64,000 nt of DNA. Source: Gnetum montanum (taxonomy: Eukaryota > Streptophyta > Gnetopsida > Gnetales > Gnetaceae). Numbering within the stretch: position 1 is the first letter of the stretch; every line of letters begins with the position of its first letter. A model generated the notes under the pieces. That model was not told the origin of the DNA. It made no database searches and worked only from the letters and a program-made list of their open reading frames with translations. This document shows, in pieces, positions 49,740-61,127 of this stretch. The position numbers and the translations under genes are program-made. The stretch spans positions 77,049 to 141,048 of the forward strand of contig MNCI01017734.1 of assembly GCA_015680685.1 (NCBI GenBank), in the 5' to 3' direction.

Positions 49740-52354
49740 ATATGATTTAATTGGTCTACCAATTTTAAATGGATGTTTCTCTTCTTGAGAGATGGTAGGT
49801 TCTAGGGCTTGTACATGTCATAGGAGATGAGATTGACACCATAACTAGAATCAAGAAGAGCCTTGCATGGCTCATGTCCAATGATCTACAAGTAAATGAG
49901 AGGACTTCCTAGGTCAGATCTTTTTATGGGAAGATTGCCAACCTTGATCCAATTGAAAACAACATGAGTTAACATTATAGTGTAGATTTGAGATGGTGTT
50001 TAGTTTGAATGAAACTCAAAAGTATTTGATGAAAAGGATAAGGGTATTAGAGATGCAAGGTAGCTGGCTACATTAGGTTGTGAGTGCTTAGGAGGACTAT
50101 TGGTTCAGAAAAAATATCATATCCTAGATAGATTTTCTAAACCACTTAGTGGAAAAACTAGTTGTGAATGTATAGCCCTCATAGCATTTTGTTGTAGTAG
50201 CAGTGGAGGAATTTCTCCTTGCATGGATGGAGTGGGAGGTAACTAGGTAGAAGGAAAAGGGATGTGTGTAGACAGATGTGAAGGATGGTATGGATATGGG
50301 TTCTCCCCATGGGTAGATGGTGAATGTGTTCAATGATACTCTACAGGGTAATAGTGATGTTGAAATGAGGTGTGGCTTGTAGAACTTCTTGGAGAAATGA
50401 GTTTCTAAACATAGTACCCGTATGGATTTGGTTACCTGTAAGGATACTATTGCCTTGGCAGTGGCATTCATCACAATTGTGGTTGGTGCCACTATTGGTA
50501 TTGTTCATAGGATTCTGGTGGAGCTCCACTTGGGTAATAAGCTTGTTGTTGTTGGTGGAATTTCCTTGGATTACCTTGAGGATAAGATAATCGTCTAGGT
50601 TCTTGCTTCCTTGCCAGTCATAGATTCAATGCATACATCCCAAACTCTTGTAAGTGTGACACTATAGGGAAACATCCCTTTGGATGTTCATATTGACAAA
50701 TGTCACAACTAGTATCATCTTTGGAGTCTATCTCCACAACTTCTTCTACTACAACAGGTTTCCCCTTAGCTCTCTAGTAGGCACGTTTAGCTTCTTTCTA
50801 CCTCCTACAGTTACGATTACTATTTTGTTCTTTGGATGCTTCAACAATCTTTACAGAAATTTGGAATTTTTCATGTAAAGAGTCCCATAATTTATCAACC
50901 TTTGCTGAAATATCAATAACAAATTTTTGGATGGGCAAAGTTTTCATATTCACCACTTCATTAAGTGGTGACTCTTCCTCATCACAAAATTGAACCTCCT
51001 ATTTCCTGATGGAAGGGTCCCTATTATACTTTTTTGAACTTTCCATTTTTCATAACGCACCTTATTTTTTTGCTACCTACTCTATAAGCCTTTGGATTTG
51101 ATGAGCTCTTAATTTATATAGTCTCCCTTAGGCATAAACCCCAAGAGTTCTTCTAGTTTCTACTTTGAGCCCATCTATGATGTGGTAGACTTGTTCCCTT
51201 TGAGAATAACCATGACCAAGACATCAATGTAAGAGTGAATAATATCTGCTCATGGTGGCATCCAAGGGTTCATGTGTTCCTTGTTTCTAGCCTTGGATTT
51301 TCCTTCTTAGATTAGACACTTTGAAGTACATTTAGTATTTGTTATTAAATAGCTCTAACATAGTACTCCATTGGCGAATGGATTTTGGCTCCAAGGACTA
51401 GTACTATCTTTCAGCTTCCTTGATGAGTGTCCTGGGGAAAAGCTTGAATTTCTACTAGTCATTTTCAATGTTTTGGAAGGCATAGGCATCGTGGAAAGCT
51501 TGTAGATGATTCTGTAGATATAATTTGTATCCCCTTTCAAATTGTGGAATATTATTCATGTCTAAGTGCTTGATCCAACTATCTCTCACATGCTTGGTTG
51601 GGATTTTTACTACCTCTACAATGTTGAGCATGCTTCGAGTCTCCAATAGAGGTTCATCATCATAATTGTGTTGATGACGCTGATGATCATTTTTGTCAGC
51701 TCTATGTTATTGATGGCCTTGATGATCTCTATTGTCTCATTGATCATCTTCATCATGATTATTTTGATGGTGACTTCTATTAGAACCTGAAGATGAAGAG
51801 GAATGTTCAGAATCAGATGAAGAGGACAAAGAGAAAGGTGGACTACCACTGCCACCACCTCTTCATCAAATATAACCACCATCTTTAGATCCCTTACCAT
51901 TAGGATTATTACTTGATTCGCTACCTTGATTGTCACTTTTTTTCGAACCTAGTTTATGAATAGTGGATCGTAGGTTTAGGGTTACATCCTTATCACCAAT
52001 AATGAAGGGTGGAGTATTTTCATATTGACAACCCTTAGGGGGAGGATACACATTGTCATCTCACTTACATTGTGTTCTTGTGGGATGGTAATCCTAAGTG
52101 TCATGATCATTCACAACATATTCATCATGAATACTTGAGATGCCTAACTTCTTAAGGATTTGAAATAGCATCCTGAGCACAAATCAATCAAGAGGCAATA
52201 TGATGTTGCCCTCCATATCACACCATCATAGTTGTTCATCTTGATGTAGCATGAAGATGACGTCTGGTACATACTCATCTGGATGAGTATATACCACTTT
52301 TCACTCCTATAGAACCAACGATTTGACATATTCATGCCTATGGGAAGAATACAT
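49740..52354 (-). pseudogene. Remnant G: Athila-like gag-protease
   Basis: ATG at 52354 (MYSSHRHEYV), matching the C gag start. HPDEYVPDVIFMLHQDEQL follows (about 52290). The gag domain (about 51000-51560) has KLYLQNHLQAFHDAYAFQNI and a WSTMLE segment, a knuckle with CDIC.YEHPKGCF lies near 50690, then an Asn/His-rich linker (50341-50529). Protease remnants run to about 49740. No RT or integrase is present before the inverted fragment. No primer site remains: the 5' side meets an unrelated LTR within 60 bp. Stops are frequent. Confidence 0.75.
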
Positions 52355-52414
52355 TTTGCAACAAATAAAATTATTAGTGTCCTTAGTAGTTATATGTCAT
52401 TTGAGAGTGATGTT

Positions 52415-53900
52415 TGTAGCAACCAAAAACGTTGGCAACTGGAAAACATCGAGGGGTTGTCAGTCGTTGATAATCTTAACCCTGTCTCCGTGGGAGGGCC
52501 ATGCTGGATAGAATGGAAACGGGGCACCCTGAATGGTCTAGTCAATTAGACAAGGACTTAGTTGGTGTTAATATAACCTTTTGCAACTAGATAATTTGAA
52601 AATGAGACTGATAGCACGAAATAATGCTCAAATGTAAAAGGGATAGAAAATAATGTAAAATGAAATAGTAAATAGGAGACGAAGTAAAATGTAGTTAAAA
52701 AATGCACCACTTCGAAGCTACGACTTCGTTCTGTCAAGTTGAATATAATTGGTTGCATAGCACTGAGAAGTGCAGAGATCCCGAGAGTAACCAAGATGTG
52801 TAGAGCAAGATGGTTGTGTGCTTGAACATGGACTCAGGCATTAACAATGCGAAGTGCTACCAAGGTGATAGAAAAGAGTAGAATAAAATGCCAATTGAGA
52901 GTGCTAACTGTTTACAATGTCAAACAGAAAGATTACGACATTCAAGGTTATAGTGCTAACTTTTTTACTTATCAGCCAACAAAATTGTGAGCCAAATAGA
53001 TTGTCAAAAAATCCAAACCCCTCACGCATTACTTGTTGGGATATTTATAGAACCAATGGTGTGCAAAAGATGTGGTTTGGACGCCATGTGCCCTAGGCTT
53101 ATACTAACCTGTCTATGTTGCACATGCCTACATGACCATTGGGTAGGTCTGCCATGTCATAATTGCAAGTCTACCACGCTATAATTGCACTGTCAGAGCA
53201 ACAGTGCAATTAGGTGAAGTGCATTGATGTAGCGTAACTGCTTTCCATACTCTGCTATGCTTTGTAGCATAGCGTGTTTGGCGTAGCATAGCATCTTGTT
53301 ACGCTGTGCTATGCTACATAGCATAGTGTAGCCACTGGTTCGAAGCAAAAATATGTGTTATGTCCTACTATATGCATTAGAAACATTTGAAGCACACTGA
53401 TTATTTATTTCATATTTTCTATGCTATGCTATGCTACGTAGCATACCATACTGTAGCACCTGGCCTTAGTCGCAAAAACGTCGCCAATCTACATACTTTG
53501 CCTTTCGCACTACGAAGCTTGCAAAACATGCTGATCTCGCCCTTTGAGATGCCTTCTATCACTTTCACAGAATTGCTACCCCTCACTACACCATGTAGCT
53601 TAGTGTAGCATAGTGGCCAACATGGCCTGATTTTTTTTTGCCATGTTCACCACTTTTTGATAGAAGGAGACATTGCTAAAGGACTTGAAGTCGGGTGAGG
53701 GGATTGACTATCTAGTTTATGCTACATTGTGCTATGCTACATGGCATACCATAGCGTAGCACTGCACTTCTACAAACATCTTTTGAAGTTTGCTACGCTA
53801 CATAGCATAGTGTAGCAAAACTCCTTGACTTAGAAAACTTACTGAAGCGTTTTGCACATTTTGAGCATCCCAACAATTCCACGCACCACTCTTAAGTACA
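52415..53900 (-). repeat. GP-type LTR, inverted (third GP copy)
   Basis: Minus-strand end GGTTGCTACA at 52415 matches the LTR end at 56836 (CGTCGCAACA). The next about 130 bp align (ACGTTGGCAACTGG, GGGCCATG, ACCCTGAATGGTCTAGTC), and a TATA box CTATAAATA (53042-53050) sits about 630 bp from the end, against about 700 bp in the other LTR. The upstream part carries four palindromic GCTATGCTAC/GTAGCATAGC clusters between 53260 and 53825. The outer edge near 53900 is a guess. Confidence 0.65.
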
Positions 53901-55150
53901 TTGTCAACTGGATGAACTACTCAAGTGGGTAGGCTGGAGAATCCATTTCGCCTATTGACACTTGGGGTAGAAAACCTGCTAAATTGGACAGTCTAAACAT
54001 CAGAGCATCTATCTCCTAAAGAACTTCCATAACACTGTGCAAATTGCAAAGACCTAGTGAAGCAAGCATGCCTTCGAATTTTGGGGTGTTTCATTGCCCT
54101 CTTTGTCAACATTTGGAGGATGGGCTTGAGAGATGTTGACAAAGAATATGAAACACCATGGAAGACATGACACTAACATTGTTGTTTGGTGATTGTCAAG
54201 ACGTCGCTTGGTTGTGCTTAAGAGTGTTGCATTGGTTTTTGCAAGGGGAAAGGGTGATGTAGGGAGGAAGGAGGTTTAGGAAAAATGGTAAATATGAGCC
54301 TTAGTAGAGTCCCTTGTCGGAGTGCTCATGAGGGAGTTTTTCACATTTTCATCTTTACTTTCACTGACCTTCGACCTCTTGTAGGAGAAGTATTTCTTTT
54401 CCAAGATAAGTTGTGTTACATCCGTGTGGGTTTTTGACTTGCGAAAAAATACTTCCCATGCAGCAAGTTGTGTTACACACATCATGGAATTTGCACTTTG
54501 AAGTTGCCAAGCTAGTTGAGGCACTCACTTTGTGATGTCATAGCATTTGCTTCTGTCGTAAGACATACCTTTAAATGTACCTTGTAAGCACGACGAAGAG
54601 TGAAACAGCCATGATGCAAAGCAAGGGCAAAAGTCTTGCTTGCCGCAGATGTTGTTGAAGCTCTTGGACATTTGTGCTAGTGCACGGTGTCCAAAGTAGA
54701 AAGGCCAGTAGTAGCCTTGGCAGCACTGGCATGGTGGAGCTAGCGTCAAAGGCACTAGGAGTTGCTGTGAATGCAAATGCTCTAGAATTCCTACCAAAAG
54801 CATGCATTCTTAGTTTAGCTATGGAATCAGCTACCACATAGCTAAACATCGTACGATCCTAGGCATCAGCAGGGAGTTGGAGGGTAATAATATTGTGATT
54901 GGGCCACAATACTCTCAGAACACTAGCAGTAGGCATTGACTAAGAAACTATTGTGAGGGAGGTGGGCCGTGGAGATGTCATATGTCATCTCCAAGGGTCA
55001 ACATGATGCAAAGGGTGGTAGCATGGCGTAAATTCCAAATCTTGTTCCCATTGCATCATGAACTACATTCTGAAGCTACAATGTCCCACCCCCACGTTGG
55101 CATTGTACACGCTCGTTCAATGTGTACTTGGCGTAGATGCATGCTAGGGA
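53900..55150. other. Unassigned region between two GP LTRs
   Basis: By position in a minus-strand GP copy this would hold the convergent gene, but I could align none of its exons here. It contains a compact foldback (54085-54157) and short open frames without recognisable similarity. Confidence 0.35.
54085..54157. repeat. Short foldback, about 73 nt
   Basis: Outer arms GGTGTTTCAT / ATGAAACACC and inner arms TCTTTGTCAACAT / ATGTTGACAAAGA pair perfectly, 23 base pairs in all, separated by a small asymmetric bulge and a loop of about 20 nt. It could be a miRNA-like hairpin, a tiny MITE relic or part of LTR structure. Confidence 0.6.
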
Positions 55151-55159
55151 CATGAAAAA

Positions 55160-55375
55160 AACCCATTTTAAGGTCTTGGTAGACTGTGTATTGGTTTAGA
55201 GTCCTAGTGGACCACTATGTTGGTTTAAGATTGCAGCAGACAATACATGCTAGTTTAACGTCATAGCGGATGTGCCGTGCCAATTTATAGTCATAGTGGA
55301 CTACTTGTGCCAATTTTATGGCATAGCGGATAGTTGTTGCCAATTTAACATCATAGCAGATGCTGCTTATTGTGT
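55160..55375 (-). repeat. GP-type minisatellite, third copy
   Basis: About seven units of 29-30 bp, each starting TTTA(A/G) and carrying a GTCATAGCGGA-like core. The TTTAAGG(T/C)C start and orientation match the array at 2057-2410, so it probably belongs to the same broken minus-strand GP copy as the LTR at 52415. Confidence 0.6.
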
Positions 55376-55700
55376 TCATGCTTCAAATGTAGTACGGCTT
55401 GAGGTACAAGTGATTCACTAGGTTGGCAAACTTGAAACACCGTGAAAATTACGAGTCGGCCTCAGGCAAAGATTCGCAATTCAAGCGAGAGCGTGCATCA
55501 ACTTTGTTCTAGGACAAGTTTATGCTCTATTACTCATGGCAGCGTAATGAGTGTAATAAGCTCCAAAATAGTCAAAGGCAAAGTCTAGAGAAGTGCAACA
55601 GTTTGACGCTTTTTTCTCATGGCACATGATTAACTTGTCTTTACGCTCGTTACGCGGCGGTGCGTATCATTGCGTATTTCATCACTAAGGCCAGACATTG

Positions 55701-55896
55701 TTTATGCTTCATTATGCGTAGCTGCGTAGTGAGCGTAAGGTATACATTATTTACGCTTCATTATGCACAGCTGCGTAGTGAGCGTAAGCTATACATTATT
55801 TACGCTTCACCACGCGCAGCTGCGTAGTGAGCGTAAGTTGCACATTATTTACGCTTTGTTATGCGCAGTTGTGTAGTGACCGTAAAACAATTTTGA
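55701..55896. repeat. Four tandem 49 bp hairpin units in the GP LTR promoter
   Basis: Unit starts at 55701, 55750, 55799 and 55848. Each is an inverted repeat centred on CAGCTG, with arms like TTACGCTTCA.TACG / TGCGTAGTGAGCGTAA. They lie about 240-430 bp upstream of the TATA box. Confidence 0.85.
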
Positions 55897-56132
55897 GCTT
55901 ATTGTTTTTACACTAGATTATGCTCATACACGCAACACAACGCGAATCAGTGTAATACAGCCTGAAAGCAATTAAAGCGCGCTCATCATGTACCTGCTCT
56001 TCACACGCACAACACGCAAAAAAATGTGTTGTGCGTAGTCACAGTCTGACTTAAAATGATCATGCCAACAAGGCCCGCAATATCCGGGACGCACTTCATC
56101 AGGGTTGCGCCTTTTTCACGAAGTGTCGCGGC

Positions 56133-56143
56133 CTTTAAATACC
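56133..56143 (+). promoter_or_regulatory. TATA box of GP copy 2 LTR
   Basis: CTTTAAATACC, in a position equivalent to CTATAAATA in the inverted LTR (53042-53050, minus strand). It lies about 0.7 kb before the LTR end, as expected for a long R-U5 part. Confidence 0.55.
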
Positions 56144-56842
56144 TCAGTTAACAAAGATACAGAGGTTGGAAAATCAGAGAAGAAAAAGCATATTTCTGAG
56201 CACCAGAGCACTTAGCACTTTGGAGCAGAGATACAGAGAACGGCGCTTTGGCAATCATTGACATCATCACCTTACAGCCGAAGCATAGTACAGTTCACTT
56301 TGAGCACCGGTGACAGGAGTAATCGTTCTGCTGAAAAGACTCTATCAATCAAAAACAATTGATCGGTAAACGTCAAAGCTTGGCCTTCCTTGCATCTCAG
56401 CTTTAGCCCACGAGGTAGATCGGACTTCTGTTTAGACCGTTTTGGTTGTTGTTTTGTGCTCGTTTCACATCCTATAATCGGGGATTCCCTAGTGTAATTT
56501 CTCATACAAAATATACATTTTTAAGCCAAAGCGCAGATCTTGAAGCTACGCTCTTCTCTTATGTCAACCTCCTTTCATCGTGTTTAGCATTATCACCGTT
56601 GCAATCTGTCTACATTGTTTTCCCCTCGTTTTACGACTCCTCGAACCAGATCGCTTTCTTTTTACGCACTTTGCATTGTTTTACTGACCCATAAGTCCCT
56701 GTCTGATCGACAAGACCGTTCAGGGTGTTGCGGATTCGTTTTTTCCAACATAGCCCTCGCGCGGATCCGTGGATAAAACTGTGTACGCCGGAAGCTCGAT
56801 CCGTATTTCCAGTTGCCGACGTTTTCCGTCGCAACAGTTTTC

Positions 56843-56861
56843 TGGTGCTAGAAGGAGGGCC
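56843..56861 (+). other. Candidate primer-binding site, GP copy 2
   Basis: TGGTGCTAGAAGGAGGGCC begins six bases after the LTR end; 15 bases of it are identical in copy 1 (6594-6612). TGG matches the CCA end of a tRNA. The tRNA is not identified. Confidence 0.55.
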
Positions 56862-57319
56862 TTTAGGCTCCGATCAAAATATTTTGGGTAACCCTGTTAG
56901 AGATCCATACCCTAAACCATAGACGTAATACCTCTAGGGAAGTCTACGGTCAATCGTGTGGTATAGATCGGTCGCAAGGACGATTTCTTTGAAATCCTAC
57001 AGGGTAGAAAGCCTTTTGTGCTTGTTGTTGCCAGCCATTTTCTTTTAGATCCGATTACTAGTTACTCTCGACTTCATCGATCAATGGATTTCTTTTACTT
57101 AAACACAATCGCCATGGTCACCACCGATCTGGGTGTCGCGCCTGTGAATCCTACGGTGGTCACAGGACCAGCTCCTGGTGCAACGGGACCTCAGGGACCA
57201 TTGCATCGTTCATTAAGGCTTCAGGGGAAAGAGCCTATCTTCATGGTTATAGCCCCTGAAGAATACAATTTCATATGCTTCAAAATCCAGGCGAGGCTGG
57301 CTCTTAGCCGAGCCGAGCT

Positions 57320-57686
57320 NNNNNNNNNNNNNNNNNNNNNNNNNNNNNNNNNNNNNNNNNNNNNNNNNNNNNNNNNNNNNNNNNNNNNNNNNNNNNNNNN
57401 NNNNNNNNNNNNNNNNNNNNNNNNNNNNNNNNNNNNNNNNNNNNNNNNNNNNNNNNNNNNNNNNNNNNNNNNNNNNNNNNNNNNNNNNNNNNNNNNNNNN
57501 NNNNNNNNNNNNNNNNNNNNNNNNNNNNNNNNNNNNNNNNNNNNNNNNNNNNNNNNNNNNNNNNNNNNNNNNNNNNNNNNNNNNNNNNNNNNNNNNNNNN
57601 NNNNNNNNNNNNNNNNNNNNNNNNNNNNNNNNNNNNNNNNNNNNNNNNNNNNNNNNNNNNNNNNNNNNNNNNNNNNNNNNNNNNNN
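57320..57686. other. Assembly gap (367 N)
   Basis: Run of N inside the gag linker. Confidence 1.
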
Positions 57687-57986
57687 CGAGTTGTCGGTAC
57701 AGTGTGAGCTTGTACCTGACGGATGAAATGGGGCGCGACGGTTGCCGGGACCACCGTCGGAATACTAATTACCTGTTGGGACGGACCCACCCCCGCGTTA
57801 TGGTGTGGTTGTTGTGCTTGCAACCCAGACAGCTGCGCGTTGGCCTGTGGAAAGACAGGGATTTGCGTCTGCGCAGTCGCGGCTGGGTCAAGAGAGGCTA
57901 CCTCTCCGTCGAAAGGGAACAACGGATTTACTTGTGTGTGGGGCATCAGAGTATGGAATGAATGTTCCGACAGAGCCGTGAATTCG
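57687..57986 (-). other. Inverted segment of the GP gag linker, probable misassembly
   Basis: The gag linker reads here on the minus strand (VNPLFPFDGEV, then GPSQQVISIP, then HTVPTT), matching copy 1 (VNPLF, GPSQIIP, VIPTT) in order, while gag on both sides reads on the plus strand. It is bounded by the 367 N gap and a lone N at 57987. Confidence 0.85.
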
Positions 57987-60900
57987 NCGGTCGCACCTGC
58001 GACACAATTTTCGCAGGTGTTTCCTCAATATACCTACCATTATCCTGCGCAGCAGGCAGGAGTTAACCTCTCGTCTCAGACTGGTGGATGGTGGTCTTCA
58101 CAGGCCCCCCAGCCTGCAGGAATCCCTACTCCACCAGCGGTTAGTCAACCACTTCCTGCATTCCAGTTTCCTAGGGCTGCCCGCCCAGTCCAACCTGCTA
58201 TGCCTGCTGCACAGACACCTCCATTAACAGGCCTAGACCAAGCTTTTTAGCTTATCCAGACGCTTATCTAAGAGGTTCGACGCCTCAAGACCGCTGGATC
58301 TGATACCATTCAGATCATGGACTTCTATCAGGATGATCCGATCAATCTAGCGGTCCCCGTGTTGTAGTTGCCACCAGGGATGTCCCTCCCTCATTTTACC
58401 AAGTATAATGGAGAGGGGGATCCCAACACCCATCTAGCCACCTTCACATCTGAATCTTTGTTGTTACAACAGTGGCCACACACTTTAATCCGAGTCTTCG
58501 CGATGTCATTAACAGGGAAGGCTTTAGACTGGTATAGAGCTCTCCCACGCTCTTCCATTTCATGCTTGGAAGAGCTGCTGACTCAATTTGTGACCCGATT
58601 CAAATACAACATGAAGCCGAAAGTCACATTGGAATAGCTTATGGGGGTGAAACAAGACCTACTCAAGCTAGTCCAAAAGTTTATACAGCGTTGGAATGCT
58701 ACCTTGAATGAGATCTGCGATCCGATCGCGGACTCTCATCTACTGGCTATATTCAAGGGAGCAGTCAACAACTTTATTAAGTCTAAGCTGTATTATCTTT
58801 CCCCTGGCAATATACGTCAGGCCTTTGCCCAGGTCCGAAGCATCCAAGATGTTGCGGAGGCCAGCAAAGACCCAGCATATGTCGCCTACAAAAACGCACA
58901 CAACAAAGCCAAAGACAAAGGCAAGGCAGCGACAACGACGGTAGCTGCACTGACTGAAAAAGCAAAGAATAAGAACAAGAAGGTGCCCATAACAGTGCCG
59001 CCTGAGGCCACGGCTGGTGCCGCCACCAGCCAAACTACAACTACCCCTGAACAGGCCCCCCAGCCAAAGCCAAATTTTGAGCGTAAAGATCGTTCAAAAT
59101 ATGCGGCTCTACCCGTGAAACATTCCGAACTGCTGAAACAACTGTTAGCGGCAGGACACATTCAACCTAAGAAAGTGTCCGAGGAAGCCCTGAAGTGTGA
59201 CAGACGCCACTGTGAATTGCTGAAGAATCCTTCTTTAGCTCTGCCTAACGAACCAGCAGTTCCGAGATCTTTCAGGCTGGACCGTTTTTGTGACTACCAC
59301 CAGATGTGTGGTCACGACACGGATTACTGCTGGGCGTTGAAGGACGACATTCAACGCATGATCGTCGAAGGTCATCTAAAATTAGACAGAAGTAACCCTA
59401 CGCGTCTGGAAAACCAAACACTGCACGTATACAAGGATCCGTTGAACACAAATTACGATCCTTATAAAATCACTGTAGTGAGTACGGACAGTGAGCGTAA
59501 GGGACCGCCAAAGCAACCTTTTGTTTTACGCGTGCCGGCCAGCTCATCAAGGGGGCCAACTACTTCCTCGGTAGCCAGTGGGGTCTCACGGCCACCGTTC
59601 ATCATACAGGCACCTTCCCAAGTGCACCCTCAGTCACGCGACAGTACCCAAGCTGCGGGTTCATCCGCGCCCATGGCGAGAGTGCCCTTCATTATTAGGG
59701 CACCAAAAGCATAGGTTGTCCCTCTCACGTAGGGGAAGACCTCTAGCCAGCACCAACAGCCATCGCCTCCCAAGAAAAAGGAGGAAAATACTACAGTTAA
59801 TGCAGCAAAAGACCACCCTACACTCGGCTTCCCTAAGCCCAGGCCCCTGGCCTCTGTGCCTTTGTCCATGCCTTAGAAGCAGGCTAAATGTACACAAACG
59901 CAGCCACCTTCTCTTGGTAGAAAAAAGAACAACCCCCCCACTGACACTGCTCCGCCTCGAGAGATCCGTCTTTTGGGCCGAATGGAGGAGGAAAAGGGGG
60001 ATAAACAACCCTGCCGAGAGAAGGACCTCCTCGATGCGTTCACGCAGGTCAAATAAGCTCTCAAAAAAAAGAACATAATTCTGAGCCTATACGACCTACT
60101 GATGACTTCTCGAGAGCATCATGAGGCTATGGTATGCATGTTGACGTCCATATCAGTGGATGCCAGCCTGCCGGAGGAAGAGGAAATGATACACGCTATC
60201 ATGTTTCCTTCCGAAGCTGAACAACCCAAGCCTACCTCGTTGACCTTCCTGGATGAGTCTGTCAAAGATGATCCAGAAAAAGGTCAAGTAACGACTGAGC
60301 CTATATTCATTACCATTCGGGTTAGCCAGTACCGGATCCGAAGGGTACACGTGGATGATGGTGCAGCTTCCAACGTTGTTCCCTATTCCATCATGGATAG
60401 GTTGGGATTGGTCGACCAGATCACTCCCATGACGACAGCTTGCGTGAAATCGTTCAACAGAGCACGGGTTCAAGTCAAGGGGACGGTGCGTATTGAGTTT
60501 GTGGCGGGCAATCAATTCCCAACGGAAGCCACATTCTTAGTCGTCGAGGAGATGCCTGGCTTCAACTTAATCTTAGGGAGGTCGTGGTTAGCCTAGCTAA
60601 GGGTGGTCTTGTCGTCGATACATCAAGAGATACACCTGCCCTACGCCGGAGGGGAGGTTGTCATATGTGGCGACGAGGTCACCCCCAGGACCGTTAACAA
60701 CATTGAAGAAGAACGGGGTTCAGAGATCGAAACAACTGATGATCAGTCCCATCTCCAAGCCCCTGATCAAAACGACAACAAGGATAATGGTCTAGCCTAG
60801 GCCGACCTGCCATTTCCGGATGACAGTGTAGAGGAGTCAAACCCCAAACCTCCTCGCCCTTACGCAGCACTCAACGTGAAGGCCATCAAGAGACAATTGC

Positions 60901-61127
60901 ATATCAACGGTTGAACAATGGTCTTCTGCGTGTAACACTATTTTTGTGTAAGTTAGCACACTCCTCGTTTAGCAGTTTCTTTTGTCTGTTTCAACATACT
61001 TTTACGCTATATCTGCTTTCTGTGTTTACACTTTGCACTTTTGCGTGTTTCATTGTACCCGCGTTAGTTACGCTTTCGCATTACTTCACGCACTTATACA
61101 TATTTACATTTTTGTTACAATTTACGC

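Larger units (their letters stand above)
55380..56836 (+). repeat. GP copy 2 5' LTR
   Basis: The right edge is set by similarity with the LTR at 52415 and with the remnant at 6619-6690: all end GTCGCAACA-like, six bases before the conserved GCTAGAAGGAGGGCC. The promoter half holds four tandem 49 bp hairpin units (55701-55896) and a CTTTAAATACC TATA box (56133-56143). Left edge not determined. Confidence 0.65.
57114..60914 (+). pseudogene. GP gag-protease polyprotein, copy 2
   Basis: Start at 57114 (GCCATGG context), the ATG that matches the copy 1 start. In order: N-terminal SLRLQGKEP (about 57210), a Pro/Gln-rich linker damaged by a gap and an inverted piece (57320-57987), gag domain (58370-58860: LPHFTKYNGEGDPN, ALDWYRALP, FIQRWNATLNEI), Lys-rich stretch (58890-59000), Cys/His motif CDYHQMCGHDTDYC (59291-59330), Pro/Ser-rich linker, protease-like domain (60300-60593) with VDDGAASNVVPYS and LILGRSWLA. 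From 57988 to 60914 one frame holds without any frameshift, broken only by ten TAG/TAA codons (58248, 58269, 58365, 58635, 59712, 59730, 59874, 60054, 60594, 60798). It ends HLING-like at TGA 60914, with no RT beyond. Confidence 0.9.

Noticed and set aside
53900-55150. Search for the antisense gene exons of the third GP copy
   Set aside because: I could not align any exon here on either strand.
55160-55375. Regular 30 bp units considered as a CRISPR array
   Set aside because: Units are continuous without unique spacers, and the setting is a plant retroelement; the core matches the GP minisatellite.
57723-57961. Plus-strand open frames after the second gap
   Set aside because: They are shadows of the inverted gag linker, which is coding on the minus strand.
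58740-59161. Minus-strand Cys/Phe-rich open frames opposite the gag Lys-rich region
   Set aside because: Antisense shadows of a frame that aligns with copy 1 on the plus strand; no conservation of their own.
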